Shown here: piece by piece, positions 22,262 to 32,536 of the stretch | How the letters are laid out: every line of letters begins with the position of its first letter | Position numbering within the stretch: the first letter of the stretch is position 1 | Source of the DNA: Haplomitrium mnioides | Taxonomy: Eukaryota; Marchantiophyta; Haplomitriopsida; Calobryales | DNA length: 34,516 nucleotides | Assembly (NCBI GenBank): GCA_049999725.1 | Contig: JBNGIS010039256.1 | Span: forward strand, 1-34,516 | Reading direction: 5' to 3' | Made by a program: the position numbers and the translations under genes | Notes under the pieces: model-generated | Told to the model about the DNA's origin: nothing | Databases searched by the model: none | The model's input: only the letters and a program-made list of their open reading frames with translations

Positions 22262-23451
22262 TTAAGAGGTCATCAAAACACTTGCCCTTGATTGTGTTGT
22301 ATTGCTTTGCAATTTGGTGCATTGTTTTTTATCTGATCGCAACTGTAACATGTTTTGGTTTTTTTTTCGATCTTCTATAATCTTTTTTGTAGCATTTTGT
22401 TGTTCTCCTTGTTGGTGACTTGGGTGATTAACTTCTATCTTTCTTATATTTCTCAACTCCATAGATGTGAGGCCATAATTTTCTCACGTTTGCACAATTT
22501 CTTATGTTCTTTCGATTCATTGAGAAAATTAGATGGTTTTATTTACATCCTTTGAGTTGTGCATTATAACATCTCCTCAAATCTTTCTCTTTAACCATTG
22601 CAAAAGTTTGTCAATGGCTTGGGCTGAACTTATATCTTCAATTTAAACTTGTAAGCTTCGAAACTCTTTAATATAAGTTGCAACACTTCCTTGTTGCTCT
22701 CTCTTCTAAAGCTTGGTTCTTGTCGTTAATATAGAGTCCACTACTTGAAAATTTTGTAGCAAACTCTCTTTTAGACTCCTGCACAAAATATGTTCTTCTC
22801 GTATATTTTTTTGTCACTACTATACTTGTAGCCAATTAGATGCATGCTACATTGAAAATGACCTTGCAAATAGTACTTTCTCCAAATTCAAGGCATTCAG
22901 ATAATATGACATTTGAATTTGCATTGATAAGGCCGCCTTTGTACAACACCAACCATGCAACTTCACAAAGCTCCACTTTGCATAACTTTCTCATCTTTTG
23001 AAGCAACATTTCTTGACTTCCTTCTGTATTTTTTTGTTGTAATTGTATTTTCACCATCTTTTCTATTACCGAATTTGTTTGTTGTTGGCTTTCTATAAGA
23101 GATACTTGAAGCTTTTCCAACTTTTCTTTCATCCAATCTCCTTCTTCAAGATTGTCGGAGTTTGCCTTCATGATTTTTTGTCACGGTTTAACTACTAATC
23201 ACTTATACGAAAAAAAATAGATATACATTTCAATTATGCAAAATAAGTAAAATAAAAGGTTTAGTTGATGCTAACACCAAATCAGAAAACCTCTCTCCAA
23301 ACTCACAAACAAGAAAATCTCCTTGCATTTGCTTAGACATTTCTCGAATAGAAATATCGCACTTTGAGTTGAACTCTTCTAGAGGAGGTTGGTTCAAATC
23401 CATTTTATATCTACCACAAAACGTAAATAGAACACTCTTATATAGCACCAT
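22262..23451 (-). pseudogene. gag: Retrotransposon gag relic (Ty3/gypsy type)
   Basis: Gag is the structural protein of LTR retrotransposon particles. Read on minus: an N-terminal part at 23451-23230, then a Gln-rich coiled coil (KLEKLQVSLIESQQQTNS, about 23120-23060). A retrotransposon-gag core follows (GSVATYIKEFRSLQV, stop, IEDISSAQAIDKLLQWL; about 22690-22597). A CCHC-type zinc knuckle is at about 22355-22300: CYSCDQIKNNAPNC, with spacing CX2CX4[N]X4C. The His ligand is Asn, one base change from His. The core and the knuckle are in different frames, so at least one frameshift separates them. No protease or reverse transcriptase follows toward lower coordinates. It is a dead fragment, probably unrelated to the solo LTRs. 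Confidence 0.7.
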
Positions 23452-23620
23452 AATTTACTATAGGTAAGATAACAAACTATCTTGATTCCATTACAAAAAC
23501 CATAAAGACATCTCCAAAATTATATACTAAAATTTGACAAAAGAATTGTTTGTCAAGGTTAAACACACGAATATTAAATGAGTTTAATTTAGGAATTCTA
23601 GGAGGTGGAAATGCTCCTCA
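23452..23620. other. Uncertain boundary between the gag relic and LTR C
   Basis: AT-rich. TGTCAAGG at 23541 looks like an LTR start, but the bases before it (TTGTT) do not match those after LTR C (CTTTC), and the following bases do not align with A or B. Confidence 0.3.
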
Positions 23621-25027
23621 ATCGTATGTCATAGATCGAAGGGGATCCACGGGAGTCTGCCATAGTTCGTATGTCAAGCGGAGCAAAGAGTTGGCGAAGG
23701 AAGCCTCAATTCTTATTGCGAGCAGGTTTCGAAGCGGCGACAAAAGGTACCGTTCTTACTCGGTGAGTGAATTATTTAATGGATGACGTGGTGCTCCACT
23801 ATGGTCCAAGGGTTCCTACAGATCAACAATGGGTCAACTACGGAATCCGGTCAAGGCAACGGTCCGCCTACCCCCTTGCGGGGCGGCGTCAGACGGCGTG
23901 GCGACGGATGACGTGGCGTTCAGCGGTGGTCCGAGGGTTCCTGAGGGTCTTTGACGAATGACGTGGTGCTCCACTATGGTTCGAGGGTTCCTGCGGGTCA
24001 GCGACAGGTCAAATGCGGAATCTGGTCAATGCGACGGTCCGCCTACCCCTTTGCGGGGCGGCGGCGGACGGCGGTATGCAGATGATGTGGAAGGCAGGAT
24101 ATGTGGCAACCTGTGGAGTTCTGAGAGAAACAGGGAAGTTCCGAAGGAGCTTGCAGATGACGTAGCCTCTGTCTTCAGAATCACTTGCGGATTGCGCCTT
24201 CTTCGGATTCAGGGGTCAAGACTCTTCAGATTATTTTCTCTCTTCATCGTGGAGTTCTTCTTCGGATCTAGCTCAGCTTTACCATGTCGGACCGCCCTCC
24301 TCGGCTGCGACTAACTCTACAACGTGTCTAATGAAGTGGCGACATCGGGGTCTCGCGGGGACATTTCCGAAAGGAAGGAGGAAGTGTCACTGGAATCGTG
24401 AGACTCAAGAGAAGGCTAGAATTGCTGGAATAAAGATCAGGAGTGCGAGGGGGGCAGTAAAGATCAGATCTTGGGAGAATCAGAAGAGCTGCAGAGGAGC
24501 GAGAGGAATGGAGGGTTGAGAGGTTATGACTGTGTTGCGGGGATTAGCCCAAGTCAGAGGAACGCCGGCGGAGTGTGTGGTGTTGTGTGTGCAGGGTGTA
24601 GTTAGTTTTGTATTCTGTTTGTAATTACTTAAGAGATATTACAAATCCAAAGTGAACAGGATCTCATATCAGCAGGGGTCCAAGAATCAAAGTCAGAGGA
24701 TAAGGCAATAAGGGGACGGATCCCCTGTATAATTCAGATATCAGGACTTGAGCCTGCATTGTAAAACTTTGAGTTTGGATCCTATTTCGGATCCCTGAAA
24801 TCCACTTTGGAATTTGATCAGAGACGCTTCTGTGGTGTGTATGAATGTGTGAATAGAGAATTGAACGAGGAGAAATGTCAGTAAGGTGAGGAAGAACCCC
24901 CTTAAGTCCTGAAATTGATAACTTGCAGCGGGGCAATCTCATAAAAGAACCTAAACCCCGTAAAAGTCAGCCTTTTCCTTCCGAAGAGCGGTGTTCAGAG
25001 GATAAGACCAGAAGGAGGGGGCTGACA
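23620..25027 (+). mobile_element. LTR unit C, 5'-truncated relative of A and B
   Basis: It ends GGAGGGGGCTGACA like LTR B, and its last ~480 bp align closely with the 3' parts of A and B (AGTGAACAGGATCTC, TGTAAAACTTTGAG, ACTTGCAGCGGGGC). Upstream it carries two copies of a ~175-bp module with TGACGTGG and a GC-rich hairpin. It lacks the left ~2 kb and the three-hairpin block. The left end could not be placed and no TSD was found, so it is a truncated or internally deleted LTR. Confidence 0.7.
23784..24082 (+). repeat. Tandem ~175-bp module in LTR C (bZIP-type site plus GC hairpin)
   Basis: TGACGTGG at 23784, 23909 and 23959, with TGACGTAG at 24158. GTCCGCC...GGGGCGGCG hairpins lie at 23862-23896 and 24036-24071. 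The interval from 23784 to 23959 is 175 bp, and the text between repeats closely (GTGCTCCACTATGGT, AGGGTTCCT). Confidence 0.7.
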
Positions 25028-26243
25028 CTTTCTTAATACTAAATAGAAAGCAACTCGGTTACATAGGTGGAGGAATCCCATTATTTCCTTTTCTATCCTC
25101 TTCCAATTCGACCACCTTTTTCTCTCACTCATATTACACTTCCTTTTTATTCTACTTTTGCCACGGGTACTTATCTTAGACCCTTCTACTTCCTTTGATC
25201 TTCTACTTTCTTGATGTTCTTATCGTCTTCTAAAGTATTCTTTCTACACTTTCTCTTTCAATTTAATTAGATGAATTTCTCTCCTTTTTCTACATTTTGT
25301 TCTCTCTATAATAGCCATCATTTTTTATACTTTAACTTAGTTTTGACTCTCTACATATAGTTGACTTTATTATCTTAATCTATTTTTAGTTATTGCTGAC
25401 TTAAAGTTAGTATCCATTACACATGTCATAACCTTTTCACATGAAGATTTATTTTGTTTTTCATGTTTTTTTACTTTTTGGTTTTGTACTTTGTTCCATT
25501 TCTTTTACTTTTACACAAGAGTTTTTTCTTAACTATTTGTTTTTCATGCTTTTTACCGTGTGGTTTTGTCTCTTGTTCCACTACTTTTACTTTTGTACAA
25601 GAATTTTCTCAAAACTTTGAGTAAATGTACTCTTCATCATAGTCATAGTAGATGTTTGTGACTTTGGTGTTTGATGCTCAATCATGAAGGAAGTTGGAAT
25701 TTGTGTTTCTTCCATCATTTTCTCATAGTAATGTCTATTTGGTGGTGCACTTGGTAGGTAAAGTAAATTTATTCATCATGGGCTACCTGAAGAGGGGCCT
25801 CAGCGAACACGTCTACATTTCGAATTAGACTTATTGATTGGAGTGAATTCAACCAATGGTTGGATTGTGCAGAGTGCCCTTAGTAAAAATGTCAAGTACA
25901 GGAAAACTCGATGACTCGGAACAAGATTTACCACAAACAATGCGGTAAATCCTTTGTTGGTGATCTACTCTTTCATGCTTGGCAAGTCCAATTCCTTCAG
26001 CCATTTATCTACAATGAGAAACAAACGTAGAGAATTTGTCCAGTTTCTGTAAATGCTTGAAAATCAAAAACAAACACTAGCGAATTGCTGGCTAAAGTGC
26101 ACTACCCGTTGGCCACTGATCAGAATCTCACCCGCAATGCAATTTTGTTGCAGTTCTAATCCTGACGAGTTTCCTGAGGCCGTGCCTCTTGCTCCTACTG
26201 ACGTTGGGCAGAGAAGGGAGGGAATGCAAATGTGGGAAATTTG
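25028..26243. other. No confirmed gene; pyrimidine-rich, then unassigned
   Basis: 25028-25450 is T/C-rich without ORFs. 25451-25616 is an 83-bp tandem duplication. From about 25760 a plus frame with few stops can be followed to 26243 (for example HFELDLLIGVNSTNGWIV). I recognise no family in it and it may be chance or a decayed exon. Confidence 0.35.
25451..25616. repeat. 83-bp direct tandem duplication
   Basis: 25451-25533 and 25534-25616 align along their full length, both running from a TTTGTTTTTCATG start through TGGTTTTGT and TTGTTCCA to ACTTTT...ACAAGA and a T/C-rich end, with scattered substitutions. It looks like an old local duplication in T-rich DNA. Confidence 0.75.
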
Positions 26244-26317
26244 AAGTGTGGTTGAGGAAATGGTGGAAGCGAGAAATGGGGGAATGAAAAATGTGGGAGA
26301 GGAGGGGGGACAAAGTT

Positions 26318-26596
26318 CTAAGAATTTGGATGATGTGGGAAGGCAACCGAAGGGAATGGAGGAAAAGAGAAAGAGGGTAGAGGTGAGAAAGGGAAGTAAA
26401 ATCTTGCGCTGCGTTCGGTGGGTTGCGCGAGAGGAGGGAATGAAAAGGAAGGAAGAGGGAGAAACAAATGGAATGTGAGTTTCTCCTGCTGAGCAGTAGC
26501 CTCGGCCTTCACTTCGCTTGCTGAAACATGAAATGCAAATCCGAACAAAGCGAGAAAAGAAAGAACGAAGAACAAGAAGGCAGTTGCGGAAGCCAT
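26318..26596 (-). CDS. Possible first exon of a secreted protein (unconfirmed)
   Basis: On minus, the ATG at 26596-26594 starts MASATAFLFFVLSFLALFGF followed by AFHVSASEVKAEA. This has the charge, hydrophobic core and small-residue cleavage site (SA-S or ASA-like) of a secretory signal peptide. The frame then turns Pro/Phe/Ser-rich, which simply mirrors a purine-rich plus strand, and stops at 26318, so the true exon probably ends soon after the signal region by splicing. No clear GT donor decides where. The frame also extends upstream of this Met to 26665, but the ATG used here gives the best signal peptide. Short plant secreted or arabinogalactan-like peptides start this way, but I cannot name a family. 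It may be a chance hydrophobic ORF. Confidence 0.25.
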   Translation of the reverse strand: MASATAFLFFVLSFLALFGFAFHVSASEVKAEATAQQEKLTFHLFLPLPSFSFPPLAQPTERSARFYFPFSPLPSFSFPPFPSVAFPHHPNS

Positions 26597-26665
26597 CTCA
26601 AATGCAACAGGCAAAGATTCACAGATAACTGGATACAGAAATGATGAAAAGAGAATTCTTCCCAT

Positions 26666-27022
26666 CCATTATGTATGCATTGGCGGAAGATTATTAAGAT
26701 CCGCAGAATAAGTGGTCGGTGGCAAGCAGCATTATTGAACTACTGATCAATGATACCAATTGGCGGGCATTTTCCTCATCCTCGTAAATGAAGGACCTGT
26801 ACACTTTCTACGACAACAAAATTGTCATTGGGCTTCTATTATGTGAATCGTGAATAGTACAAGGATTGGTTAGAGTACTTTGTTCACAGGGATTTCAAGG
26901 ACGGTACATTGTACTGGCATTAGATGTTATGCACACGAAACCTTGGGTCTGAATTAGGCAGCCACGAATCTTTGACAGGTTTCCATAAGGACAGCAATAA
27001 GTGTCGAGCGGTTGATCATGTA
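26666..27022. other. Unassigned flank of LTR D/F with a short open frame
   Basis: A plus frame from 26924 is open to the LTR and, with the insertion removed, continues in frame past 34024 to a stop at 34078-34080 (51 codons in all). A frame just upstream reads FYYVNRE, stop, YKDWLEYFVHRDFKDGTLYW (about 26835-26913). Neither matches a family that I know. It may be a decayed exon. Confidence 0.3.
27018..27022. repeat. Target-site duplication ATGTA, left of LTR D/F
   Basis: ATGTA directly precedes TGTCAGCC and recurs at 34019-34023 directly after GAGCGACA, seven kilobases away. Confidence 0.85.
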
Positions 27023-27789
27023 TGTCAGCCAGTGCTTTGGAGCATTCAAGCAGAATTCACGAAATCAGAAGCATCAGCGAACCAAATACTCCTTAGCAAG
27101 TGTGAGGGCCTCTCAAGAACAGCTGATTACTCTCAAATAGTTGATAAGAGCAGGGCGCATGAGTCCTGGGAGGGAAACAGGATCATGGCGGAGGAAAGAA
27201 GGAAGGAGAGTAGTGATCGCCAACCAGGGGAGGGGCCTCATTTTCAAATTCGAAGCAGGCTAGCGAGAATCTGTGGGCCTAAGGAGGATGTGGGGATCGA
27301 AGCTTGGGGTGAAGGAACAGAGCAGCCACCCATAGCGAGGCGATCGCAGGAGGAAGAAGAAGGGATCAACAACAAGGAAGCCCGAAGGCACTCCGAAAGG
27401 CAGATCGCGAGGGTCCTGTAGCGGCCACAAATTGGGAAGCAAGCATAAGGAGCTGATAGGAGGAGGTGAGATCGTCACGAGGGCGAGCAAGGCCAGGGAA
27501 GAGGGACGCCTCGATCTTGCAAGCAAGAGCGAGCCCTGCAGATCCCGATCGAACGCTCCATTCGAGTCGGTAAGTCATGGCGGAAGAGTGGAGTCCCCGA
27601 AAGGTTCCGCGAGATTCCACGGAAACGTGGCATCTCCAGAGCCTTTATGGGATTCTGTGGATGACGTGGTGGCACCAAGAGGCCCGCGGTTCTGCGGACA
27701 GGCGCCTCCCTAAGTGGGGAGCCAACTTAACCTGGTTCCGATCCGTCTTACGACGTGGGGAGTATGGTTAAGAGGGATCCGTGAGGAAC

Positions 27790-28370
27790 TCAACAAGGGA
27801 GCAAGGAAAAGGGCCTGAAATAGCGACTTATCGCGGGTCTGGCCGAAGGAAAACGGGAGAGTGCCGGAAGGGCGATGTATCAAAGATCTGAGAGGGGGAG
27901 GAGCGCGGAAGCCGAAGGGACGACCTAGCGCAGATTCGCTAGGAGGAAACACCAAGGAGAGCCGCAAGGGGGGCTGATCACCGATATGACCAAATAAGAG
28001 CGAGTGAAGGCAAAAAGGTGACTTGTCGGCAAACCGGTTCGAACGACGCGCATGAGTGGCGAAGCGGTGACCCAATGCAAACTGTCCAACGTGAAGAAGG
28101 CTAAGCCAGAAGGGCGATATGGCGCCTATCCGGTGGGAGGAAACGAAGGGCACGGTGAAAGCACGATATATCGGCAAATCGGCGAGCGAGATGAGAGCGG
28201 CTAGAAAACGAAGCTAACGCCGGTGCGACCGACGGAGGAGCTACCGGCACCGAAAAGGTGACCCTTCGCTGCTTCGGCAACATGGAGGGTGAAAGATCGA
28301 CGGGATGCAACAGGCGTCCAAAAGATCGAAAGGGCGAACGGTCCGAAAGGGCCTAGTAGTTCTTATAGCG
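27790..28370 (+). repeat. Degenerate 50-60 bp subrepeats in LTR D
   Basis: Recurrent phrases of the type GCCGAA...GGGCGATnTATC...GATC/CCGG...GGAGGAAAC, colinear with the subrepeats of A and B but more GC-rich. Confidence 0.55.
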
Positions 28371-28500
28371 AGCTTTCAGAAGTGTTAACGAAGATAGCCT
28401 CAAGCGCGCGAGTAGTTCTTACTTCGAAGGTACGTTGAAATGGCGACATCAACACCGTTCTTCTTCGGCGAGCAAGGGAAGTTTGCGGTGGTTCTACGGA

Positions 28501-28940
28501 TGACGTGGCAAACGTAGGGAGTCTGCGGAAGGCTTCCGAAACGTGGCGCGCTGAGGAGTCGGGATGTGTTTCCGAAGGTCGACTTCGGAAGAAGGCTCCG
28601 CGTGACTGTCCGCCTACTCCTTTGCGGGGCAGCATCGGACGGCGCCCTTCGGATGACGTGGCGCTTTGGGAAGCGCGTAGGGTTCCGTGGGTCAACATCA
28701 GAAGGAGGTCAGCGCGACAGTCTGTCTACCCCTTTGTAAGGCGGCGTCGGACAGGGGCCTTCGGAGGACCTGGCGACTCCAAAGACCCCGAGGCAATTCG
28801 CGGAACACGTGGCGCTAGGAGAGGAGTTCACTTGACCTCGGGCAATGTTCGCGTCAACTATCGAGGGAGCAGTTAGCACGACGGTCAGCCTACCTCCTTT
28901 CGGGGCGGTGTCGAACAGCGGTGCAGCGAACGACGTGGCG
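28501..28940 (+). promoter_or_regulatory. bZIP-type sites and GC hairpins in the U3-like part of LTR D
   Basis: TGACGTGG at 28501-28508 and 28654-28661, with another at 27662-27669; the G-box-like ACACGTGGC at 28805-28813; and CGACGTGGCG near 28931. GC-rich inverted repeats of the form GTCCGCC...GGGGCGGCG sit at 28608-28640, 28720-28753 and 28883-28915, alternating with the ACGT sites. Plant bZIP factors are known to recognise such ACGT cores. Activity is inferred. Confidence 0.5.
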
Positions 28941-29278
28941 CGAGGAGAAGAAAGAAGCATCTACGTGAGGATCTAAGGAGATTCTTTAGAGTCGGTTCCG
29001 TAGGGCACTGCGGAACTCGGTTCCGATAGCCTCTTTGGACCTGGTTCTGCGGGAATCTTTGGAATCTCTTCCCGCAAGATTCCTCGGAGCTCCTCATGGA
29101 AGTGACAGGTGTCGTTGGCTTTTTCTCGACCAACTGTAGGACATGCGGCGCTTTCTCCCATCCCGTGGAAACGGGATTACCGAATAATGAAGCCGCGCAT
29201 CGTTGTCTCCTATTCCGAGCTAACGGCGATAACGACTATTCATCGGATCGCGCGTCGGAGGGCAACGCGCAAGGGGAG

Positions 29279-29286
29279 TATATATT
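29279..29286 (+). promoter_or_regulatory. TATA box of LTR D
   Basis: TATATATT after a GGGGAG run, at the position of the TATAAAT boxes of A and B, about 640 bp upstream of the stem-loop block. Confidence 0.45.
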
Positions 29287-29917
29287 GTTTGCTTTCAAAT
29301 TCTTTCGGGTTGATGCATAGGCAATCTCAGGGCGCGAGGCGACTGCATGTGAAGGGGAATCGCAACAAAGGGGGGCTGGGGTTTGAAATTACTGAGAAGA
29401 CAACGTGAAGCAGGGGTACTCGCTCCAGAGGGCCAGGGGGATTCGGACGTGGATTGGAGGGGCACCGAGGATTGCAAAGTGAGGAGCTTTGGGTGCTCGG
29501 GCGATCTAGAGAACTCATCCTTGCCGGTGGACCAGAGCGGAGGGTTACTGATCTGGGGTCTCGATTGTATTCTAGTCAATTAAGACTTTAAGAGAGGCCA
29601 CCATGGGAGGACGTGGGGTCGTCTCTACATTCTCTGTGTAGGAGCATCACAACCTAAGGACAAGGAAATCGCAACGAGGGGCGGCTGGAGTGGGAGTCCA
29701 AGTTATAACTTCGGGAGAGGCCGCCAAGTGAGGAACTTGGGGTTGTCTCTGCCATTCCTTGTATGTGAGTGTTAACACAGAGTGTTCGAAGGACACTCTG
29801 GTGTGTTTTCTTCAAGTGAAGCTGAGAGGGGGGGGCTGTGCTAGTGCCAGTGCACTACATAGTAAGACTCGTCGAGGCTCGAGGGTGGAGTGAGCTACCT
29901 AGAGCTGGTAAAGCTGT

Positions 29918-29991
29918 CTTCCAGAGGTGGAAGTCAAAGAAACTCTCTTCCTAGCCTGAGGAAGTAAAAGGAGGGCTTCTCGCGAGAGAAG
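29918..29991 (+). other. Three consecutive stem-loops in LTR D (all stems perfect)
   Basis: Hairpin 1 (29918-29933): CTTCCA-GAGG-TGGAAG. Hairpin 2 (29947-29964): CTTCCT-AGCCTG-AGGAAG. Hairpin 3 (29976-29991): CTTCTC-GCGA-GAGAAG, six perfect pairs with a GNRA-type loop. Compared with B, hairpin 3 has an A-U pair where B has a G-U wobble. This is the best-preserved copy of the block. Confidence 0.8.
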
Positions 29992-30533
29992 TTAAAAAAC
30001 TATCTGGAAAGGAGGGTGTGTGGGTTGCTGGGCTGCAGTTGTAAGGCAACGGGATTCATAAGGGAAGTATAATCAGTTAGAATTCCAGAGGGCCTTCAAG
30101 GACTCTGTTTTCTCTTGCATATATTGTATATAAGTGTTGTCCATATATGTGTAGTTAGATTTCCTTTCTGTATGTGTGTCCTCTTGACTTGTTAGATTAG
30201 TGGACATCAGATCAATTGAGAAGACCCTACGAACACACTTGAAGGGGGAGTCCAATCTCTTGACACAAGTCTGTTATCCTAGGGGTGAATGCTCTTTGTT
30301 CTTGATCCTGTTTGCATAGTTAGAAATTAGTGCAACTTAGGATAGTTAGGATAATCTATTTCAGGTCTGTGACAACCCTGAGAGGGGGAGTCCAACCTTT
30401 TGTAGTGTTTAGTTGTGCAAGTCACGAGCACCATTCTGCCCAAGCACAAATAAGGTGGCAGGACCTAAGTCATTGGGTCCTAGGAATAAAGAGGAAGAAT
30501 CACACAAACCACAGTTGGGTGTAATGGATGTGG

Positions 30534-30538
30534 ACTTG
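30534..30538. repeat. Target-site duplication ACTTG, left of nested LTR E
   Basis: ACTTG precedes TGTTACTCCC. The right flank after CTGACA is ACCTG (33457-33461), one mismatch. Confidence 0.7.
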
Positions 30539-31282
30539 TGTTACTCCCATATTTCCGGCCTTAACCTTCACAGTCGCCTCTTTGGACGCAGGGGATGACA
30601 AATTGCGGGTATTCAGGTTCTTTTCTGAGATGGCCCCTTACCCTTTATCGCTTTAAGGCTTTAAGGATTCCCAATTTCCTTACTCGCCTTTGATTCACCA
30701 CTTACTCTCTTCAGTCTACACTCAACTCATTCATTCACTGCTCAGGTCAGGATTCTCCACACTCAATTTTCCTTGTGTAATTCTGTCCATGTATTCCAAG
30801 GACCCGAAACTCGAGGTCCTGTCAAATTGGGTGGAAAAGTGTTGTATCCTATACTCAGGAACAATTACAGAAGTCTGGACGCCCCCTTTCAGAGTTGTCA
30901 CATATCGAGTACAATAGATCTCAACTATCCTGAGATGGATGAATCACAAAACTAAACCCAGGATTATAACTAGAGAGCATTTTCCCCCAAGATCATTTCG
31001 TTGTCATAGGGACTGCATTCCCCCTTCCGAGATGTCTCAGAGTCTGATCAACTGTCCTGCTATATTTTATACTACTCTACTGCATGAAATCAAATGCACA
31101 ATGAGAATCTAACTACACTTATATATATCAACTATTTACACTATGTACTGTGAATAAGAATAGAGTCCTTGAAGACCTCTGGGCCGATCCACCAACTGAC
31201 TTCCCTTCTGAATCCTTCACTGCATTATAGTCTGCAGCCCAACACTCAGCACTCACACACCCTTATCCAGATAGTTTTGATA

Positions 31283-31357
31283 CTTCCCTCGCGAGAAGTC
31301 CTGACTTTACTTCCTCTCAGGCTAGGAAGAGAATTTATTTTAGTTCCACCCCTGGAA
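31283..31357 (-). other. Three consecutive stem-loops in LTR E (minus strand)
   Basis: On minus: hairpin 1 (31357-31344) TTCCA-GGGG-TGGAA, hairpin 2 (31329-31310) CTTCCT...AGGAAG with a two-base larger loop, hairpin 3 (31298-31283) CTTCTC-GCGA-GGGAAG. Loop and stem of hairpin 3 are identical to LTR B although E belongs to the other subfamily. Confidence 0.7.
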
Positions 31358-32160
31358 AAGCCACAGTCTCCCCGATTGAATGTAATCCACTCCACTCCGA
31401 GCCTTGACAAGTCTTACTCCGCAGTGCTCAGGCACTAACGCAGCCCCCTCTCTCTCTTGACTCCAAGCTCCTCACTTGGCAGTCTCTCTTTAGTTCTCAG
31501 CAGGCCAAACTCCCGTCAAGAATCATGTATCGGTTCACCTCCACTCTAGTCCACCTGCGAGGACGAGTTCACCTAGATCGCCCGATCATCCAGAGCTCCT
31601 CACTCTGCGATTTTACGGCGCCCCTCCAGTCCACCTCCGAATCCCCCTGGCCCCCTGGAACTAGTCCACCCGCTTCACGTGATCCCTTCACTGAATTTTC
31701 CACTCCTGCTTTACCATGTGCCACTTCTCTGTTGCGAGGTCGCTCTTGCGCTCTTTGATTGCTTGTGTGACTTCCTCACTTGCCCGTGCATCTCCTTCTG
31801 AATCGGCGTTTCTCGAGGTATACCCCCTTCGAGCGATCGCCGTGTCTTCCCGCAAACCTCGGTGCTCTTCGTTTGAATTCGTTAATCCAGTTAGGCTCAT
31901 AACATGAAATGTCGATGCGTGGCTTCCATAGTCGTTAATCTTGTTACCCCGGAAGATAGGTGCGCGCCGCGTATCCTGCCAGTTGGTCAACAAACGACAA
32001 GTAAAATGACAAAAGGCGTCCGAGGAATCTTGCGGATAGAGATTCCGCAGATTCCCGCGGAGCTAGGTCCGAAGAGTCCTACAGAAAAGAGTTCCGAAGC
32101 ACCCCGCGGAGCACTGTCCACGGAATCTCAGTAGATTTCCGTGTAGATTCCCAGTTATTC

Positions 32161-32260
32161 NNNNNNNNNNNNNNNNNNNNNNNNNNNNNNNNNNNNNNNN
32201 NNNNNNNNNNNNNNNNNNNNNNNNNNNNNNNNNNNNNNNNNNNNNNNNNNNNNNNNNNNN
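32161..32260. other. Assembly gap of 100 N inside LTR E
   Basis: Exactly 100 N, the usual placeholder for a gap of unknown size. The sequence resumes with half of a GC-rich hairpin module (GTAGGCTGACCGTC at 32266-32279), so the gap lies in the repeated GC-hairpin region. A long ORF shown across it is an artefact. Confidence 0.95.
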
Positions 32261-32344
32261 AAGGAGTAGGCTGACCGTCACTTTGACTTTCCCTTCCAAA
32301 GTTGACCGGCTCGCGGCCCGAGGTCCGATGAGCTTTCCCTTGAT

Positions 32345-32536
32345 GCCACGTGTCCTCTGACTAGCCCGACATTCCCTGAGTTGCCACGTCATCCGAAGGG
32401 CACCACCCGACGCCGCCCCGCAAAGGGGTAGGCAGACCGTCGCGCTGATCCTTCTTCCGATGTTGACCCGTGAACCACATTCTCCTTCGTCCACGTTTTC
32501 GAATCGCTCTGCGGACTCCCAAGGCTCGCCACGTCA
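32345..32536 (-). promoter_or_regulatory. bZIP-type sites and GC hairpin in LTR E
   Basis: On minus: GACACGTGGC (32354-32345), TGACGTGG (32391-32384) and TGACGTGG (32536-32529), with a GC-rich hairpin at 32438-32408. This is the same alternation as in LTR D. Confidence 0.5.

Noticed and set aside
23541-23548. TGTCAAGG as the 5' end of LTR C
   Set aside because: No matching TSD (TTGTT versus CTTTC) and no alignment with A or B in the bases after it.
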